Below are positions 50,321 through 59,438 of a stretch of DNA of 64,000 nt, one piece after another (the stretch's first letter is position 1; every line of letters starts with the position of its first letter). The notes beneath the pieces were generated by a model. It saw only the letters and a list, made by a program, of their open reading frames with translations, was not told the DNA's origin and did no database searches. The stretch spans positions 124,001-188,000 of the forward strand of contig NZ_QFWW01000030.1 of assembly GCF_003265345.1 (NCBI RefSeq), read 5' to 3'. This stretch comes from Lentzea terrae (GTDB lineage: Bacteria > Actinomycetota > Actinomycetes > Mycobacteriales > Pseudonocardiaceae). The translations under genes and the position numbers were made by a program.

Positions 50321-52312
50321 CTACCAGTCCATTGGCTCGTCTGGTTCTTCTGGGGTTGGCCACTCGTCGTCGTCGGCGGTGCTGGAGCCCCAGGCTGCGC
50401 CGCCCTGGCTGGTGGTTTTGGGCTTCGGCTTGGGTTTCGGGGTGTCTGGGGTCGGTGAGGCAGGCGTTGTGGCAGGGGCGCCTGCCACTACCTCGAGGAT
50501 TTGGTCGCCGTACTTGGTCAGCTTGGCTTGGCCTACGCCGCTCACCGCGCCCAGGGCCGACAGGGAGGTCGGGCGGGAGGCTGCGATGGCTTTGAGCGTG
50601 GCGTCGTGGAAGATCACGTAGGCCGGGACGCTTTGTTCGCGGGCTTGCTGGGCTCGCCATTCGCGCAGGGTTTCGAAGAGCGGGGTGGCGTCGGCTGGGA
50701 GGTCTACGGCGGCGGCCTTTGCCTTGGTGGTGCCGGTGGAGGCCGTGCGGGTCGTTGAGCGGACTGGGGTCGGGTCCTTGCGGAGGTGGACCTCTCGCTT
50801 GCGGGACAGGACCTCGGTGCTCTGCTCGGTCAGGACCAGCGTTGAGTACTCGCCTTCCACGGCCAGGAGGCCTTGGGCCAGCAGTTGGCGGACTACGCCT
50901 CGCCATTCGCTTTCGTTCAGGTCTTCGCCGATGCCGAAGGTGCTGAGCTGGTCGTGGTCGAACTGGATGATCTTGGCGGTCTTGCGGCCCAGGAGGATGT
51001 CGATGGCTTGGCCCGCGCCGAACTTCTGGCCTCGTTCGTTGCGCAGGCGCCAGACGGTGGAGAGGACTTTCTGGGCTGCGACTGTGCCGTCCCACGATTC
51101 TGGTGGGGTGAGGCAGGTGTCGCAGTTGTTGCAGGGGACGCCGGACTCGCCGAAGTAGTCGAGCAGCATGGTGCGGCGGCACTTGATGGTCTCGCAGAGG
51201 GCGAGCATCGCGTCGAGGTGGGCCTGCGAGCGGCGGCGGAAGGCCAGGTCGCCTTCTGATGAGTCGATCATCTTGCGCTGCTGGACCACGTCGTTCAGGC
51301 CGTAGGCGAGCCAGGCGGTGGACGGGAGGCCGTCGCGGCCTGCCCGGCCCGTCTCCTGGTAGTAGCCCTCGACTGATTTCGGGAGGTCGAGGTGGGCCAC
51401 GAAGCGGACGTCCGGCTTGTCGATGCCCATGCCGAACGCGATGGTGGCGACCATGATCAGGCCGTCCTCGCGGAGGAAGCGGGCCTGGTTGCGCTGGCGG
51501 GTCTGGGCGTCGAGGCCCGCGTGGTACGGGAGGGCCGCGATGCCGTTGGCCACCAGGAACTCCGCGGTCTTCTCGACGGAGGCGCGGGAGAGGCAGTAGA
51601 CGATGCCGGCGTCGCCGTCGTGCTCGGTGCGGAGCAGGTCGAGGAGCTGCTTCTTCGGTTCCTTCTTCGCGACGATGCGGTACTGGATGTTCGGGCGGTC
51701 GAAGCTCGAGACGAACTGGCGGCCCTCGGCGAGGTCGAGGCGCGTGAGGATTTCCTTGCGGGTGGCCTCGGTCGCCGTGGCGGTGAGCGCGATGCGCGGG
51801 ACCTTGGGCCACCGCTCGTGCAGGTGGGTCAGTGACAGGTAGTCGGGGCGGAAGTCGTGGCCCCACTGGGAGACGCAGTGCGCCTCGTCGATCGCGAACA
51901 GCGCGATTTCGCCCTGGTCGAGCAGGCGCAGGGTGGCTTCGGACGTCAGGCGTTCCGGGGCCAGGTAGAGCAGGTCGAGCTGGCCGTTGACGAACTCGGC
52001 CTCGACCATGCGGCGTTCGTCCCAGGACAGGGAGGAGTTCAGGAAGCCCGCGCGCACGCCGAGGGCGCGCAGGGCGTCGACCTGGTCCTGCATCAGGGCG
52101 ATGAGCGGCGAGATCACCACGCCGGTGCCCGGCCGGACCAGGGCCGGGACCTGGTAGCACAACGACTTGCCGCCGCCCGTCGGCATGAGCACGAGCGCGT
52201 CGCCGCCCGCGATCACGTGCTCGACGATGTCGGCCTGGTCGCCGCGGAACTCGGGGTACCCGAAGACGCGCTGCAGGACCTGCAGCGCGTCCCCGTGGTC
52301 TGTTGAACCCAT
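50321..52312 (-). CDS. recQ: ATP-dependent DNA helicase RecQ
   Basis: The 663-residue helicase has motif 0 (FRGDQ), Walker A MPTGGGKSLCYQ and the DEAH box FAIDEAHCVSQWGHDF. Further motifs are TATAT, GMGIDKPDVRFV and the arginine-finger QETGRAGRDG. The RQC zinc site is CNNCDTC plus the earlier CETIKCRR; the winged helix and the HRDC domain (LFETLREWRAQQAREQSVPAYVIFHD) follow. A Pro/Lys linker and an acidic tail (WPTPEEPDEPMDW) end it. It unwinds recombination intermediates. The ATG at 52312 lacks a Shine-Dalgarno; a GTG at 52336 preceded by AGGA is the alternative. Confidence 0.94.
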   Translation of the reverse strand: MGSTDHGDALQVLQRVFGYPEFRGDQADIVEHVIAGGDALVLMPTGGGKSLCYQVPALVRPGTGVVISPLIALMQDQVDALRALGVRAGFLNSSLSWDERRMVEAEFVNGQLDLLYLAPERLTSEATLRLLDQGEIALFAIDEAHCVSQWGHDFRPDYLSLTHLHERWPKVPRIALTATATEATRKEILTRLDLAEGRQFVSSFDRPNIQYRIVAKKEPKKQLLDLLRTEHDGDAGIVYCLSRASVEKTAEFLVANGIAALPYHAGLDAQTRQRNQARFLREDGLIMVATIAFGMGIDKPDVRFVAHLDLPKSVEGYYQETGRAGRDGLPSTAWLAYGLNDVVQQRKMIDSSEGDLAFRRRSQAHLDAMLALCETIKCRRTMLLDYFGESGVPCNNCDTCLTPPESWDGTVAAQKVLSTVWRLRNERGQKFGAGQAIDILLGRKTAKIIQFDHDQLSTFGIGEDLNESEWRGVVRQLLAQGLLAVEGEYSTLVLTEQSTEVLSRKREVHLRKDPTPVRSTTRTASTGTTKAKAAAVDLPADATPLFETLREWRAQQAREQSVPAYVIFHDATLKAIAASRPTSLSALGAVSGVGQAKLTKYGDQILEVVAGAPATTPASPTPDTPKPKPKPKTTSQGGAAWGSSTADDDEWPTPEEPDEPMDW

Positions 52313-52351
52313 GGCGCCGATGCTAGCGAGCAGCACCGACAGTCCTGCCCG

Positions 52352-54202
52352 CTAGCCCAACTCGCTCTTCGTACCAGCGGAAACGGTCGTGGCGACCAGC
52401 TGGTCGGACGATGCCGACGGCACCGAGCCGCGCAGCGGGACGCGCACGGAGGTGTCCGCCAGGTCGACGGTCAGGCGGGGCAGCTGGCTCGGGCGCACGA
52501 TCGCGCTCGAGTCGGTTCCGCCGATCAGCAGGCCCAGCCGGTGACCGGCCGGGATGACGTGGTCCGTTGTGGACAGTCGGAACGTCATGCGGTACTTGGT
52601 TCCCGGCGTGATCGTGCGCGGAGTGGAGAGCGACGCGTAGTTCGCGAGGTCTGCCCATCCGCGCGCGATGATCTGCGCGTCGACGTTGCCCGCCGTTGTT
52701 TCCGTGTTGCGATAACAGGCGTCATCGCCCGTGCGGTTCTCGCCCCAGCACGACTCCGTGCCCAGGGTGCGGATGCCTTCACCGGTCCGCACCCGAGCCG
52801 GGCCGTAGTCGACGAGGTAGGCCGTCAGGTGCGCGGTCGGGGTCGACGACGACACGCCCACCGTGATCGACGACGTGCCCGCCACGCGCAGGTCAGACGT
52901 CAGCGGTGCCGACGAGTAGACCACCCGGCCGGTGTTCGAGCCGGAGAGCCAGCTGGCCGGCGTGGCGCTGCCGTTGTCGGTGAACGCGGCCGTGCCGGTG
53001 CCGGGCGTCGTGCCGAAGCCCGAAGAAGATGGACGTAGCACGGTGCTGACGGTGCCTGCAGGCGGCCACGTCTGGTCGTCCGACCACTGGTCCGGCGCGC
53101 GCTCTGCGGACACCTGGGGCTCGTTCTCGATGCCGTTCGGCACGTTCAGCAGCCAGCGGTCGAACCACCGGTGCAGCGTTGCCACCCACTCACCACGCCG
53201 GAAGTCGAACGGGTCGACGTGCGCGGTCTGCGAGAACCAGAGCTTCTTCGGCACCGTTGGGGGCAGTGCGTCCCAGAACTGGCCGTACTGCAGCGTCTTG
53301 ACGTTCAGGTCGTTCTGCCCGTGGATCGCGAAGACCGACGCCTTCACGCGCGAGGCGTTGCGCACGAAGTCACGCGCTTGCCACATCGCCGTGTAGTCGC
53401 CATTGGCAGGAGAACCGTTCGTCATCTGCGTGCGCACGGGGCCGCACCGCGAGCTCGCGTTGGAGTTCTCGAAACGAGAGCCAAGGCTGGTCGGCGTGCC
53501 GAAGCCGGTGAACGAGACGCCGTCCGAGCGGAACCAGTCGTACCAGGAGCTGATGGCCGCGATCGGCACGATGGTCTTGAGCCCGTCGATCCCGGTCGCC
53601 GCCACGCCGTTCGCGATCGAGCCGTCCCACGACTTGCCGATCATGCCGACGGCGCCGGTAGACCAGGTGGCGGATGTCCTCGTCGAACCGGTCAGGGTCG
53701 TGTAGCCGGTGCGACGGCCGTTCAGCCAGTCGATCACGGCGGTGCCGGAGGCGATCTCCGACTGGCCGCCGACGTCGACGCAGCCGCGCGACCGGTTCGT
53801 GCCGAGGAAGTCGACCAGCACGACGGCGTAGCCGCGCGGCACGAAGTAGTTGTCGTAGAAGAGCGGGAACTTCACCGGCACGCCGGCGGAGTCGTAGGTC
53901 TTGACCTCGCTCTCGTTCCCGCGGCCCGTGCTCTGGTAGTACGGGCTGGCCTCCATGATCACGGGCACGCGCCCGGTCGTGGACGGCCTGATGATGTCCG
54001 CGGTCACCCGGTCGGGGGTGCCGTCACGATCCGCGTCGAGGCCGGTGTCGACGTAGACGGTCTCGCGGACCGCGTCGGCCATCGAGTGGATCGGCGCGGA
54101 CACGCCGCCGGACAGGGAGAACGCCGGTGTCGCCGCTGTGGCAGGGATTGGCGTCAGGGTCAGGGCCCCTGCTAACGCCACTACAACACGAACACGCTTC
54201 AT
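52352..54202 (-). CDS. Secreted S15/CocE-family Xaa-Pro dipeptidyl-peptidase-like hydrolase
   Basis: The 616-residue protein has a signal peptide (MKRVRVVVALAGALTLTPIPATA) and the S15 alpha/beta hydrolase fold. The catalytic Ser is in MIGKSWDGSIANG, Asp in HGQNDLNVK and His in TAHVDPF. The C-terminal X-Pro dipeptidyl-peptidase beta-sandwich (PXPP-C-type) begins at about residue 390. It may remove X-Pro dipeptides outside the cell or cleave esters, as CocE members do. The conserved DADRDGTPDRV and ASPYYQ segments are typical of Streptomyces homologues. Confidence 0.92.
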   Translation of the reverse strand: MKRVRVVVALAGALTLTPIPATAATPAFSLSGGVSAPIHSMADAVRETVYVDTGLDADRDGTPDRVTADIIRPSTTGRVPVIMEASPYYQSTGRGNESEVKTYDSAGVPVKFPLFYDNYFVPRGYAVVLVDFLGTNRSRGCVDVGGQSEIASGTAVIDWLNGRRTGYTTLTGSTRTSATWSTGAVGMIGKSWDGSIANGVAATGIDGLKTIVPIAAISSWYDWFRSDGVSFTGFGTPTSLGSRFENSNASSRCGPVRTQMTNGSPANGDYTAMWQARDFVRNASRVKASVFAIHGQNDLNVKTLQYGQFWDALPPTVPKKLWFSQTAHVDPFDFRRGEWVATLHRWFDRWLLNVPNGIENEPQVSAERAPDQWSDDQTWPPAGTVSTVLRPSSSGFGTTPGTGTAAFTDNGSATPASWLSGSNTGRVVYSSAPLTSDLRVAGTSSITVGVSSSTPTAHLTAYLVDYGPARVRTGEGIRTLGTESCWGENRTGDDACYRNTETTAGNVDAQIIARGWADLANYASLSTPRTITPGTKYRMTFRLSTTDHVIPAGHRLGLLIGGTDSSAIVRPSQLPRLTVDLADTSVRVPLRGSVPSASSDQLVATTVSAGTKSELG

Positions 54203-54303
54203 GAAGGTTCACGCTAAGGAGTGATGATGTCACCCGTCAGAGCCGAAAGGCTTGATCCTCAGCGGTTGCGCCAACTACTGCGGGTGGCGAATATTCGACC
54301 TCC

Positions 54304-55242
54304 GTGAGCTTCACCTTCGAACCGCCGCGCACCCGTGTCGTCTTCGGGCGCGGCACCGTTGCCTCCGTACGAGCCGAGGCCGAGCGTCTTGGCGTAACGC
54401 AGGTGCTGCTGATCGCCCGACACGGCGGCGACAAGGTGGCGGCCGAACTCGGTCCACTGCTCGCGGCGAGGTTCACCGGCGCGACGATGCACACCCCCGT
54501 TGAGGTCACAGAGCGCGCGCTCGCGTTGTTGCACGAGCACGGCGCGAACGGCGTGGTGTCGGTCGGCGGCGGGTCGAGCACAGGGCTGTCGAAGGCGCTC
54601 TCGGTGCGTGCGGGCGTACCGCAGATCATCATCCCGACGACCTACGCGGGTTCCGAGGTCACGCCGGTGCTCGGCGAGACGGCGTCCGGGCTGAAGAAGA
54701 CGCGGCGCGACCCGGCGGTCCAGCCCGACACGGTGATCTACGACGTCGACCTCACGCTGGACCTGCCGTTGGACGTCACGGTGACGAGCGCGCTCAACGC
54801 TCTCGCGCACGCCGTCACCGCGAGAGGCAACGAGAACCCGCTGATCGACGCCATCGCAACGAAGGCGATTGACGGCATTTTGCACGCTTTGAGCGGAAAT
54901 CCATCCACTGTGGATGCACGAACGGAGCTGCTGCACTCGGCCTGGCTCGCGGGAACGTGCCTCGCCAGTGTCCCCATGGGACTGCACCACAAGCTGGCGC
55001 ACGTTCTGGGCGGTTCGTTCGGTTTGCCGCACGCCGCCACACACACGGCGCTGCTCCCCCACACGGCACCTGCCGACCTGGCCGAACAGATCCACGACAC
55101 GGCCACCCGGTTCGGTGCGGCGACCTCACTGCGGGAACTGGGAATGGCGGAGTCCGATTTGTACCGTGCTGCGGAGATTGCCGAACACCCCGACGCACTG
55201 CGAGTGCTGACGAACGCATGGCGCGACGCACCGCCCGGCTGA
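54304..55242 (+). CDS. Maleylacetate reductase-like iron-containing alcohol dehydrogenase
   Basis: The 312-residue protein has the N-terminal NAD-binding motif VSVGGGSSTGLSKAL, the TTYAGSEVTPVLGET segment and the metal-site region HHKLAHVLGGSFGLPHAATHTALLPH of the Fe-ADH family. FTFEPPRTRVVFGRGTV at the start and overall pattern match maleylacetate reductases of chloroaromatic/resorcinol pathways. The length is about 40 residues short of the usual 350, the reduction being in the C-terminal domain. No ring-cleavage genes are adjacent. The GTG start has no ribosome site, suggesting a leaderless mRNA. Confidence 0.82.
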   Translation: MSFTFEPPRTRVVFGRGTVASVRAEAERLGVTQVLLIARHGGDKVAAELGPLLAARFTGATMHTPVEVTERALALLHEHGANGVVSVGGGSSTGLSKALSVRAGVPQIIIPTTYAGSEVTPVLGETASGLKKTRRDPAVQPDTVIYDVDLTLDLPLDVTVTSALNALAHAVTARGNENPLIDAIATKAIDGILHALSGNPSTVDARTELLHSAWLAGTCLASVPMGLHHKLAHVLGGSFGLPHAATHTALLPHTAPADLAEQIHDTATRFGAATSLRELGMAESDLYRAAEIAEHPDALRVLTNAWRDAPPG

Positions 55243-55332
55243 TGGGTTGTCATTCTTAAGGCTGATGTTCACAGCTCTGAAACAAGACCAATCTCCGATG
55301 TGAACCTGAAGATCTGCTGATGAACTTGAGCC

Positions 55333-56634
55333 ATGCTCAGCCCCTTGGATCTGTCCCTGGTAAACGGGCCGATCCCCATCGCTGCGACCGTTGCTGCCGC
55401 TGTCGCGTTGACCTACCTGGCGATCAGGAAGACCCGGACCTGGTGGACCAGGGTGCTGCCGATCGTGGTGCTGGCGTGCGCGGTGGTCGCGTTCGGGTTG
55501 AGCTTCGTGGTCGACCACGTGTGGAAACCCTGGCCAGAACCGTTGCCGGTGATCCTCACGGTCTGGGTCGGGGCTGTCCTGACCGCGCTGGCACTGGCGG
55601 CCGTGCGGCTTCGCTCAGGGCGATGGTACGGCCGTGTGTTCGGCGTGTTGTTGGCGCTGGGCGTCGCGACGAGCGCGATGGTCGCCACGAACGCGCACTT
55701 CGGCCAGTACCCGAACATGCGCGCGGTGCTGGACGTCTTCAGGAACGACCGGGTCGAGCTGAACGAGGCCGCGCCTCCTCCGTCCGGTGTGCTGGAGGTG
55801 CCGGCGGGCAAGAAGCTCGCTGACGTCTGGAAGCGGCCGGCTGAGCTGCCGGACAAGGGCACGGTCTCCGAGGCGACGATCCCCGGCACCTTCGCCGCAC
55901 GTCCGGCGTGGATCTACCTGCCGCCGGCCTACGCCACGACGCCGCGGCCGAAACTGCCGGTCATCGTGCTGATGGCCGGGCAGCCCGGCAGCCCGCGCGA
56001 CTGGTTCGACGGCGGCCGGATCGTCGACAACATGGACGCGTTCGCGCGTGAGCACGACGGGCTCGCGCCGATCATCGTCGTGGTCGACCAGCTCGGCTCG
56101 ACGACCGCCAACCCGCTGTGCCTCGACTCCGCGCTGGGCAAGTCCGAGACGTACCTGGCCCACGACGTACCGGCGTGGATCAAACAACGACTGACCGTCG
56201 ACGAGCGTCGCGAGGCGTGGACCGTCGCGGGCTTCTCGCACGGCGGCACGTGCTCGGTGCAGCTCGCCGTGCGCGCGCCGGACGTGTACGGGAACTTCAT
56301 CGCCCTCGCTCCCCAGCACGAGCCCACTCTCGGCTCGCGGCAGGAGACCGTGCGGGCGGCATTCGGCGGCGACGAGGCCGCGTTCGTGCGGGTCAACCCG
56401 ATGGACATCATTGCGCGCCAACGCTTCCAGCAGACCTCTGGCGTCGTCGTCGCGTCGCGCTACGACGGCCTGTACCGCGACGCGGGCGCCAATCTGTTCG
56501 AGGCCTGTCGCAAGGCTGGAATGGACGTGCTGTGGAAAGAACTGCCGTACAACCACGACTGGAACCTGGCGCGGGAGGGCTTCTACGGGTCGTTGCCGTG
56601 GCTGCTCGCAGGGCGCACAGGGCTGCTCAGGTGA
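55333..56634 (+). CDS. Membrane-anchored esterase-D/antigen-85-like hydrolase
   Basis: The 433-residue protein has about four N-terminal membrane helices (residues 10-135) and then an alpha/beta hydrolase with nucleophile elbow VAGFSHGGTCS, oxyanion region VLMAGQPGSPRDW and a C-terminal His in LPYNHDWN. The hydrolase lies outside the membrane. Its stop overlaps the start of an MprF-like aminoacyl-lipid synthase (GTGA). In Pseudomonas aeruginosa a periplasmic hydrolase gene (PA0919) is paired in this way with an alanyl-phosphatidylglycerol synthase and removes the amino acid. That role is inferred here. Confidence 0.85.
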   Translation: MLSPLDLSLVNGPIPIAATVAAAVALTYLAIRKTRTWWTRVLPIVVLACAVVAFGLSFVVDHVWKPWPEPLPVILTVWVGAVLTALALAAVRLRSGRWYGRVFGVLLALGVATSAMVATNAHFGQYPNMRAVLDVFRNDRVELNEAAPPPSGVLEVPAGKKLADVWKRPAELPDKGTVSEATIPGTFAARPAWIYLPPAYATTPRPKLPVIVLMAGQPGSPRDWFDGGRIVDNMDAFAREHDGLAPIIVVVDQLGSTTANPLCLDSALGKSETYLAHDVPAWIKQRLTVDERREAWTVAGFSHGGTCSVQLAVRAPDVYGNFIALAPQHEPTLGSRQETVRAAFGGDEAAFVRVNPMDIIARQRFQQTSGVVVASRYDGLYRDAGANLFEACRKAGMDVLWKELPYNHDWNLAREGFYGSLPWLLAGRTGLLR

Positions 56635-59075
56635 TCACTCGGCTGTTTCGCACCGCGCCGCTGACGTGCACCTTTCTGATCGTCTTCTGGACGGTCGGAG
56701 CGTTGACCGGTGCGGTCGCCGACGACGCACTGCTCGCGCACGTCGGGTTCGGCTCCCACAGTCCGCTGTGGACCGTGTTCACCTCGGCGCTGTGGTCGAT
56801 GGACCTGTTGGGCTACGTGGCGACCACGGTGCTGTTGCTGGTCATCGGCCCGTTGGCGGAGCGGTCGTTCGGAGCGCTGCGCACCGCGGCGATCTTCCTG
56901 TCGTCGCACGTCGTCGGCTCGTTCCTCGGTCTCGGAGTCGTCCTGGTCGGCCGGGACTTGCACTGGTCGTGGCTCGACTCACTGGTGGGCGACGTCGCCG
57001 CCGGGCCGTCGATCGGCGGGGTGGGGCTCGCGCTCGCGCTGACGTTCCGGATGCCGCCGCTCTGGAGGCGCCGGGTCCGGCTGCTGATGATCTTGTCGGT
57101 GCTGGTCCTTACGCTGTACTCAGGTTGGCTCGAAGATCTGCTCCGACTGTCCGGTGGCGTGTCCGGGCTCCTGATCGGAGCGTTGTTCCTGAAGAGCGGG
57201 GCGGTGCACAAACCGCGCACGTTCCAGGAGACGAGGGTGCTGGTGGCGCTGCTGCTCGCGGCGTCGGCGCTCGGTCCGGTGGTGGCGATGATGTCGCCGT
57301 ACCCCAACGGGCCGCTCGTGTGGTTCGCGGACGTCGTCGCGGTCGCGCAGCCGTCGCAGGAGTACTTCGACGAGGTGTGCGGCTCGGACGCGGTCGAGCT
57401 GTGCCGGACGATGCTGATCCAGCTGTCGTACGGCCGGTTCCCCGCGCTCGTGATGTCCCTGCTGCCGGCGTTGCTGCTGCTCGTGCTGGCGGAAGGGCTG
57501 CGGCGCGGCCGGCGGTTCGCGTGGTGGTCGGCGCTCGTGTGCAACGTGGCCTACGCCTCGTTCATCGGGTGGTACGTCGTGGAAGCCGCTCGGTTCCCGG
57601 ACGTCGGTGCGGGCGAGATGGCGTTCTCGTTCAGCATCCCGATGCTGGCGCCGGTCGCGATCACCGTCGTGCTGTTGTTGACGCGCAACCACTTCGCGGT
57701 GCGCCTGCCTCGGCACGCCGTCAGGAAGTTCTGGCGGTTCACGGTCGGCAGCGTCGGGCTGCTGTCGGCGCTGTACGTCGTCGGCGGGTACCTGGTCCGC
57801 GACCAGTTCACGCCGGTGCCGGGGTTCGCGCAGTTGCTCGCGGATCTGCCGACGCGGTTCCTGCCGCCCGGCTACCTCGACCTGGTGCCGCTGCAGTACT
57901 CCGCCAAGGGGTTCGTCGGGACGCTGCTGTACGAGTACACGGGCGTGGTGTTCTGGCTGATCGTGTTGGTGGGTCTGCTGATGGCGTCGTGGCGCGCGTG
58001 GCCGTCGCCGTGCGAGCAGGAAGCGGCGCGCGCTCGCGACCTGATGCGCCGCTACGGCGGTTCGTCGTTGTCGTACATGACGACGTGGCGCGGCAACCAG
58101 TACTGGTTCACGCCCGACGGCGAGAACGCCATCGCGTACCGGGTGGTGGCGACGATCGCGCTGACGGTCGGCGACCCGATCGGTCCGGCGCGCGTCGAGG
58201 CCGTGCGCGGGTTCGCGGAGTTCTGCGCCCGCAACGGGTGGACGCCGTGCCTGTACAGCGTGGGAATGGAGACGAGGGAGGCGGTAGAGGGTCTCGGGTG
58301 GTCCGCGGTGCAGGTCGCCGAGGACACCGTGATCGAACTGAACGAGCTGAGCTTCACCGGCAAGAAGTGGCAGGACGTGCGCACGGCCCTGAACAAGGCC
58401 GCCAAGGAAGGCATCACGGCCGAGTGGTGCACCTACGCCGACGCGCCGTACGCGATCACCGACCAGATCCGCTCGATCTCGACGGAGTGGGTGGCCGACA
58501 AGGGCCTGCCGGAGATGGGCTTCACGCTGGGCGGCCTGGAAGAGCTGACCGGCGAGGGTGTCCGCTGTCTGCTGGCGGTCGACGGCGACCGCACGGTGCA
58601 CGGCATCACGAGCTGGCTCCCCGTGTACTCCGACGGCGAGGTCGTCGGGTGGACGCTCGACTTCATGCGCCGCCGCACGCACGGCTTCCGCGGCTCGATG
58701 GAGTTCCTGATCGCTTCGGCGGCCCTGGAGCTCAAGACCGAGGGCGCGCGGTTCCTGAGCCTGTCCGGCGCACCACTGGCCCGCCTGGACCGCGGCGAGC
58801 GGCCCAGGGCGCTGCAGCGCGTCCTCGACTTCACCGGTCAGGTGCTGGAGCCGGTGTACGGGTTCCGCTCGCTGTTCGCGTTCAAGGCGAAGTTCCAGCC
58901 GTCGTACCGGCCGATGTTCATGGCCTACCCGGACTCGGCGGCACTGCCGCGCATCGCGAACGCGGTGAGTCGCGCGTACCTGCCGCACCTCAACGCGCGC
59001 CAGGGACTTCGGCTCGCGACCAAGATGATCATCCGGACTCGTGAGCGCGTGACCACGCAGGACCGAACGGGCTGA
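56631..59075 (+). CDS. MprF-like aminoacyl-phospholipid synthase (DUF2156) with rhomboid-like membrane domain
   Basis: The 814-residue protein has a long N-terminal membrane part. Residues 1-200 resemble a rhomboid-type fold without Ser/His catalytic residues (HVGFGSHSPLWTVFTSALWSMDLLGYVATT), and further helices run to about 470. The C-terminal half is the phosphatidylglycerol lysyltransferase/DUF2156 double-GNAT domain (about 485-790; YMTTWRGNQYWFTPDG, GDPIGPA, TGKKWQDVRTALNKAAKEGI, RRRTHGFRGSMEFLIASAALELK). It probably transfers Lys or Ala from tRNA to lipid and so lowers surface charge. It is coupled to the preceding hydrolase. Its final residues are encoded by the first unit of a decayed repeat. 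Confidence 0.88.
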   Translation: MITRLFRTAPLTCTFLIVFWTVGALTGAVADDALLAHVGFGSHSPLWTVFTSALWSMDLLGYVATTVLLLVIGPLAERSFGALRTAAIFLSSHVVGSFLGLGVVLVGRDLHWSWLDSLVGDVAAGPSIGGVGLALALTFRMPPLWRRRVRLLMILSVLVLTLYSGWLEDLLRLSGGVSGLLIGALFLKSGAVHKPRTFQETRVLVALLLAASALGPVVAMMSPYPNGPLVWFADVVAVAQPSQEYFDEVCGSDAVELCRTMLIQLSYGRFPALVMSLLPALLLLVLAEGLRRGRRFAWWSALVCNVAYASFIGWYVVEAARFPDVGAGEMAFSFSIPMLAPVAITVVLLLTRNHFAVRLPRHAVRKFWRFTVGSVGLLSALYVVGGYLVRDQFTPVPGFAQLLADLPTRFLPPGYLDLVPLQYSAKGFVGTLLYEYTGVVFWLIVLVGLLMASWRAWPSPCEQEAARARDLMRRYGGSSLSYMTTWRGNQYWFTPDGENAIAYRVVATIALTVGDPIGPARVEAVRGFAEFCARNGWTPCLYSVGMETREAVEGLGWSAVQVAEDTVIELNELSFTGKKWQDVRTALNKAAKEGITAEWCTYADAPYAITDQIRSISTEWVADKGLPEMGFTLGGLEELTGEGVRCLLAVDGDRTVHGITSWLPVYSDGEVVGWTLDFMRRRTHGFRGSMEFLIASAALELKTEGARFLSLSGAPLARLDRGERPRALQRVLDFTGQVLEPVYGFRSLFAFKAKFQPSYRPMFMAYPDSAALPRIANAVSRAYLPHLNARQGLRLATKMIIRTRERVTTQDRTG

Positions 59076-59380
59076 CGGCGCCGGCCTCGCTCATGGGTCA
59101 CGTGTTGCCTCGCGCCCTGATGGCTGGAGCACGGGGCGTGACGACACACGGTTGAACCGGCTGCCGGCACCGGCCTTCGCTCAGCGGTTCGCCGTTCAGA
59201 CGGGGTGGACAACTCGCGCCCTGGCGCCCCACTCCGCTAGGGCTGAGGAGTGAGCACGTGACCATGCACGGCCGAACCAGCTGACGGCTCCAGCCAGCGT
59301 CGTGGACCATGGCCCGATTCGCGTGCGTCTGGCTGGAGCGTGAGCGCGTGACCACACACGGTCGATCCCGCTAGTCCAAA
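59042..59380 (+). repeat. Four decayed direct repeats, each ending in an in-register stop codon
   Basis: Units of 36-38 bases lie at 59042, 59131, 59251 and 59341. The consensus is TGAGCRCGTGACCACRCACG followed by GCCGAACCAGCTGACGGC. Unit 1 is the end of the aminoacyl-lipid synthase gene. Read in the same register the units give ERVTTQDRTG-stop, RGVTTHG-stop, EHVTMHGRTS-stop and ERVTTHGRSR-stop. GGCTGGAGC precedes units 2 and 4. The gap 59076-59438 holds nothing else I can identify apart from the promoter of the next gene. Confidence 0.65.
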
Positions 59381-59438
59381 AGGGTGGAGAGGCGATGCTC
59401 ATCGTCACCTCCGCCCGTCACTGAGCGAAGATGCGCCG

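Noticed and set aside
56411..59044. Long alternative rightward frame over the aminoacyl-lipid synthase
   Set aside because: The protein is Arg/Ala/Val-rich without domains and lies out of frame with clear DUF2156 motifs.
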